A stretch of 64,000 nucleotides of DNA, from assembly GCA_026826555.1 (NCBI GenBank), contig JAKSZT010054334.1, positions 28,583,317-28,647,316 on the forward strand. Reading direction: 5' to 3'. Position numbers and translations under genes: made by a program. The stretch comes from Tolypeutes matacus. Lineage: Eukaryota; Chordata; Mammalia; Cingulata; Chlamyphoridae. The notes under the pieces are model-generated. The model was not told the origin of the DNA, searched no databases, and saw only the letters and a list, made by a program, of their open reading frames with translations. Below are positions 59,681-64,000 of this stretch, one piece after another. How positions within the stretch are numbered: the first letter of the stretch is position 1; every line of letters begins with the position of its first letter.

Positions 59681-60344
59681 CTTTTCCTCTATATCTCACT
59701 GTATCTAATCAATCCTTTTCCGAGTATTTCCAATAACAAGTCTAATGACAATGGATTGCTCTGCAATGTATCTTTGCCCAAACAAGATTATAAATATAAT
59801 TTACTAGGGCCATTAGCACAACAAGCACTTATTCCACAACCGCAAAATTATGTTAGGGCATATAGCAGTGTATGAGGCAAAATGGGGCATTCAAAACTAG
59901 AAAAGGTGAAGCCCATACTCTCATATAACTTATAGAATACAAGGCAAATGTTTAAAGGAGTGATTATTGTGGTGATGTGCTTTCTAGCAAACAGTGACAA
60001 TTTCAATAAAATCATAATACAATAATGGAACATGCCTTGGACTAGTGCTCAGGAGATCCATGTTCTACGTCTGACCCTGGAAAGAGCACTTATTCTCTCA
60101 GAGAGTTTATCTATATTACGAAGCTATTGGTCCAGATTTATGGATGGCAAACCGCTAGGTGGTGATGAGGATGCAGTTATTTCAAAGAATCGTCAAATCC
60201 TCAGGACTCCAAGCACTTGGTGTAGACTTGTACATACTTATACTACACTTCTCAAACATATGTAGCTGCTGATGTGGCTAATGAAATTCAAATTCATGTT
60301 TTATGTATGTATGCTGAATTCATAGGAGCTTTTTTCATTATATA

Positions 60345-61655
60345 TTTTCTTAAGACATAAGAATAATGCAACTAGTATTAGGTGAAACTGTGGAATTTTT
60401 CAACATCAAAAAGGAGTTTATCCAAAATGGATCATTGACCCCCATGTAAAATGTAAAACTATAAAATGTTTAGGAGATAACATAGAAGAAAATCTCTGTA
60501 ACCAAGTGTTAAACAAAGAGTTCTTAGATATGACACCAAAAGCATAATACATAAAAGAAAATATGATAAAGTTGACTCCATTGAATTAAAAATCTTTTTC
60601 TCTGCAAAATACAATACTAAGAGAATGAAAAGACAAGCCATACATTGGAAAAAAAATATTTGCAAATCACATAACTGACAAAGAACTTGTAAGCAGAACA
60701 TATTTTTTAAAAGGGCCTCTCACATTGCAACGACAGATATAGGCCATTGTATATCTTCCCATAAACTGCAGAATTGTGTGGGAGAGATTGTAAACTACAA
60801 TCTGAACTATGGTCTATGCTCAGTGGCAAAGAGCCAGGACGCGTTTATCAATTGCAATGAATGTACCACACTAATGAAGGATGTTGTTTATGTGGGAGGG
60901 TGTGGGAGGTGTGGGGAATGAGGCATATGGGAATCCTTATATTTTTTGTGTGTAATATTTATGTAATCTAAGTGTCTTTTAAAAAATAAAATAAAATAAA
61001 ATAAAATAAAATAAAATGAAATGAAAAAGGGCCTCTCAAACTCCAACAAGAAAACAACCAACCAAATAAGAAAAAATAGGCAAAAGATTTGAAAAAATAA
61101 CTCACCAAAGAAGATGTACTGATGGCAAATAAGCATATGAAAAAGACTCTCAACATCATTAATCTTTAGACAAAGGCAAATTAAAGCCACAATGAGATAT
61201 ACTATGCACCCATTAGAATGGCTAAAATATTTTTTTAACTGACAATACTAAGTGGTGGCAAGGAAATGGAGTAACTGGAACACTCACATTGCTAGTGGGA
61301 ATGCAAGATGGTACCACCACTTTGAAAAGAGTTTGCCAGTTTCTTATAAAGTTGAACACACCCTTAGGTATATGTCCTAGCAAATCCACCCATAGGTATG
61401 TACCCAAGAGAAACAAGTATGTATGTTCACACAAAAACCTGTGTGCAAATGAATAAAGCAACTTTGGAAACAACGCAAATGCCCTGCAACTGGTGAACAG
61501 ATAAATGAACTGTGGTACATCCATACAATGAATTACTACTCAGCAATAAAAAAGCAATAAACTATTGATACATGGAACAGCAGGGATGAATCTCACATGC
61601 ATTATGCTAAGTGAAAGAAGCTAGATTCAAAAGGCTGTATATGTATGAATCCATT
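60345..61655 (+). mobile_element. Old L1 ORF2/3' fragment, split by a younger L1 tail
   Basis: Before the split: AAATCTTTTTCTCTGCAAAATACAATACTAAG and GACAAGCCATACATTGG. After it: AACAAGAAAACAACCAACC, CTCAACATCATTAATC, AATGAGATATACTATGCACCCATTAGAATGGCTAAAAT, CACATTGCTAGTGGGAATGCAAGATGG and CATTATGCTAAGTGAAAGAAGC. This is the end of L1 ORF2 and its downstream region. Confidence 0.9.
60723..61024 (+). mobile_element. Nested L1 3' end with (TAAAA)n tail
   Basis: CATTGCAACGACAGATATAGGCCATTGTATATC to GTAATATTTATGTAATCTAAGTGTC is the same 3' untranslated family as at 13.95 kb. It ends in about eight TAAAA units and is bounded by AAAAGGGCCTCTCA at 60709-60722 and 61025-61038. Confidence 0.9.
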
Positions 61656-61659
61656 TTCC

Positions 61660-64000
61660 TCCAGAGAGAAAAGGGAAAGAGATGAGAAGAGGGAGAAGTG
61701 GTGCCCATTTCTTCAGTATGAGGATATTCCTAAGCAACATGCTTGTACCCACCTGCTTCCTGTTTCCACTGATTTTCCCAGGATCTTGGACACACAGCCT
61801 CCATACCAGGGTCTGTTCCCTTCACCCACCCCACACCACACCCAGTCCTTCCTGCCTCCCAGAGCTTTCTTACTCCAAAGCCATCTTCCACTCTTCCCCA
61901 CAAAATCCAAATCTCCACTCCCTCAGTGTGTGCAAATTCTGCAGTTTCAGCAGGAAAGAAATTTGATTTACGTAATTGATGCTAAGATCTGAAGAGCCAG
62001 AAGACAGCTCTTTTAACCTGTCAGAATTTTCATGCTTTTAATTGAGGTGAGCTTTATGAATCTCTCATTGGTGGACTTATCAGGCAAGATAACTAAGCAG
62101 TTAAATAAATTTACAAAATATGTCAAACTGGTATTTATGGTTGGGGCAGAAGGGGTTGTCGCTTAAAAATAATATTTTGGGCTGGGAGATATCCGGATTC
62201 TCATAGCTGTTTCTTTTCCCTTACTTCTCTACATGGAGGGTCCCTGCAAGCTTCATCTTATTTCCCACGGGGCCCCCTTGCACTGGCAGAGGCAACAGGG
62301 GCTCCCAGGGAGGGTGGGGGGATGGGAATATGGACTAAAGAGATCCTTTTCACTTGTTTTTTAAATGTATGTGTTACTTAAAACTAGCGTTAGGAAGTCA
62401 GGGACTGTTTATACTGTCTTCATGGAACGGAGGAAAAAGCAACTCGTTGCTAAAGGTTAAAGCCTTCATTTACACGTTCTGAATTATCTTTCTCCATGTG
62501 CTGTTGAACAACACATTTTTAAAATAACGAACATTAACTCAAGCTAATGTTTTCATTATTTTGAATGTTCAGAAAGAGTAATGAAGACATTCAGGCAAGA
62601 TTTAAAAATCACTGTACTTTGATATGTTACTGAGTGTCTTAGAATCTTAAGATTTACAAAGCAGATTCTAGTTAATATAAAGAATATTTTTCTTGAAATA
62701 AAAATGAAATTGCTTGTTTTTATTTAGCATGCTGTCAAATCTTGTAGAGGTTTTGGTACCAAGAGAGTTAAAAAATGTTGAAGCATAATGAGAAAGGTTA
62801 CATTTGCCATTTATAATTACAGACAAAGAAAAAAATAAATGTAGTGCAAGGTTGCCATGGTAACTCACTTATCAATCAGGATTTCCTCTCCACTTCCTCC
62901 ATGTCTACCAATCAGCTAATTGGATATGAAACTCAGTGAAGGAGAAGAGTTGAAACAAATAATGATGAGAAATTATGATCGCATGTAACAAACATTTAAT
63001 TACAGAATAACTTTCCTAGATGTGTTTCTACCTTTTAAATTTTATCAACTATTACATACTTTCATATCCATCTTTGACAATGATTCCAGAAAAAAAACAT
63101 TTTGTTGTTGTTTGTGGTAGTTTCATTGATGTTCCTAAATCACTATAATTGGTAACATTCATAAACTTTCATATTGTCTGTTAAGCAGGTACTTTAATTC
63201 AGATTCAGTAAGTTTCTTAAAATGTTTGCATGGCATTTAACTGCTGAATCTCTAAATCACCTAAATACATAGTCAGAGCATTTGAATGACCATAAACAGA
63301 AATCTGAGATTTTACTGAGTTCTAAAACCAAAAGCCACTTCAATCTCAACTTTCCAGAAATGTTATTTCCATATATCATGGTGATGCAACTGCATATTTC
63401 TCATAAAATGCACCTGTTATCCACTCCATTATCCACCCAAGCTTGGTGAATGTTACCACTCTTTTAAAGAGTTTGAAGATGAGAAAGAGTTGAAGAACTT
63501 GAAAAATGAAGGCATATAACTAGGGATTGTTGACAATTTGCTTTGTGTCAGGCTTACTAATAGATCTTAAAATGAAAGAAGTAGGAAGGGGGAAACATTA
63601 CTAGCTGACTTTCTATGGATTTTCCATATTGATGACATTTATACTTTCCTTTATATACTTCACAATCTGTCCCAATTGCATAACAGTTAATTGCATTAAC
63701 TCTTAAAATATAAGCACATAAATTTATGAAAAGGTACTTAAGCTTACCACAAATTATATATGGATATCTACCCATTAAGTCTTACATGAAAAGAGGTTTT
63801 TCCACCTTACATCAAATTTGCAATCACTGAATTCCCTGCTGGCACTAAACATAACTATAAAGGATGAGTACGGTGAATGTCCTTTGGATGGAAAGCCCCT
63901 GGTCCTATATACACACACACAACACACACACCATGCTCCCTGGTGTCAGAACCTTTGCTTCTTCTCTCTTTTCTGCCTGGAATGACTCCGCCCCCCACCC
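61660..64000. other. Unassigned sequence, presumed SCEL intron
   Basis: No exon or confident repeat family recognised. It includes a G-rich stretch at 62308-62326 (runs of 3, 3, 6 and 3 G) and a short (CA)n near 63905-63930. Confidence 0.4.

Larger units (their letters stand above)
54038..64000 (-). other. SCEL: Presumed upstream SCEL intron
   Basis: No sciellin exon could be read upstream of the proline-rich exon at 53957-54037. I looked for the amino-terminal segment, including a tryptophan/polyproline stretch expected just before it, and found nothing. The region holds ancient repeats, an L2 fragment and an L1, listed separately. Reading it as intron is inference from the missing 5' end of the gene. 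Confidence 0.5.

Noticed and set aside
62860..62915. Possible minus-strand exon with a GTGAGT donor and open frame (RHGGSGEEILIDK)
   Set aside because: The acceptor lacks a pyrimidine tract, the phase does not match SCEL, and the peptide is not recognised.
1..64000. CRISPR arrays, bacterial operons, rRNA or independent tRNA genes
   Set aside because: The window is vertebrate intron-exon sequence; tRNA-like segments belong to DAS or MIR SINEs and no regular spacer array is present.

Overview
The window is intronic and exonic DNA of a placental mammal, most likely a xenarthran (armadillo or sloth). It holds an internal block of a single recognisable gene, sciellin (SCEL), on the minus strand. 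The xenarthran call rests on DAS-type tRNA-derived SINEs (a two-unit copy at about 41.77-42.18 kb and a fragment at about 5.9 kb), several L1 3' ends that are not of primate or rodent type, ancient mammalian MIR, L2, MER5 and MaLR-type repeats, and no Alu or B1 sequences. Species is inference; no search was run.

Gene content. Between 54,037 and 26,065 (gene sense runs from high to low coordinates) I find 18 short minus-strand exons with AG/GT borders. The first two encode a proline-rich segment and a short linker segment. The other 16 each carry one ~20-residue sciellin repeat of the type x-Q-D-L-D-N-L-I-K-V-x-P-x-x-x-K-N-x-x-R/G. All 18 exons are multiples of three (45, 51, 57, 60, 66 or 81 nt) and are read between phase-2 introns, so any one can be skipped or gained without breaking the frame. 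One of the 18 (38,015-38,071) is doubtful: its repeat motif is readable only out of phase. Three further repeat-like exons have visibly decayed: 34,594-34,652 (1-nt loss, stop), 41,362-41,421 (donor GT changed to GA) and about 47,212-47,259 (stop). Neither the amino-terminal exons of SCEL nor its carboxy-terminal LIM domain was found. They probably lie beyond 64,000 and before 1, so the flanks would be large introns.

Layout. 1-2.9 kb: degenerate L1 with ORF1 and ORF2 remnants and an internal deletion. 3-26 kb: presumed SCEL intron with MIR, L1 3' ends (two forming an inverted repeat at 12.5-14.8 kb), MaLR-type LTRs, MER5-like elements and a DAS fragment. 26-54 kb: SCEL repeat-exon array, interrupted by a hAT-type element (29.9 kb), LTRs (30.6 and 32.9 kb), a CA-rich tract (35.4-35.9 kb), a 2.6-kb antisense L1 (38.1-40.7 kb), a DAS SINE with a G-quadruplex-like tail (42.1 kb) and an L1 3' end with perfect target duplications (44.8 kb). 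54-64 kb: presumed SCEL intron with ancient repeats, an L2 fragment and an L1 interrupted by a younger L1 tail (60.3-61.6 kb).

Biology. Sciellin is known as a precursor of the cornified envelope of stratified squamous epithelia; its repeats are thought to be transglutaminase substrates. The window shows repeat exons at several stages: recent duplicates with matching flanks, intact divergent copies and decaying copies. No undescribed biological system was found. The exon birth-and-decay pattern is the most interesting feature.
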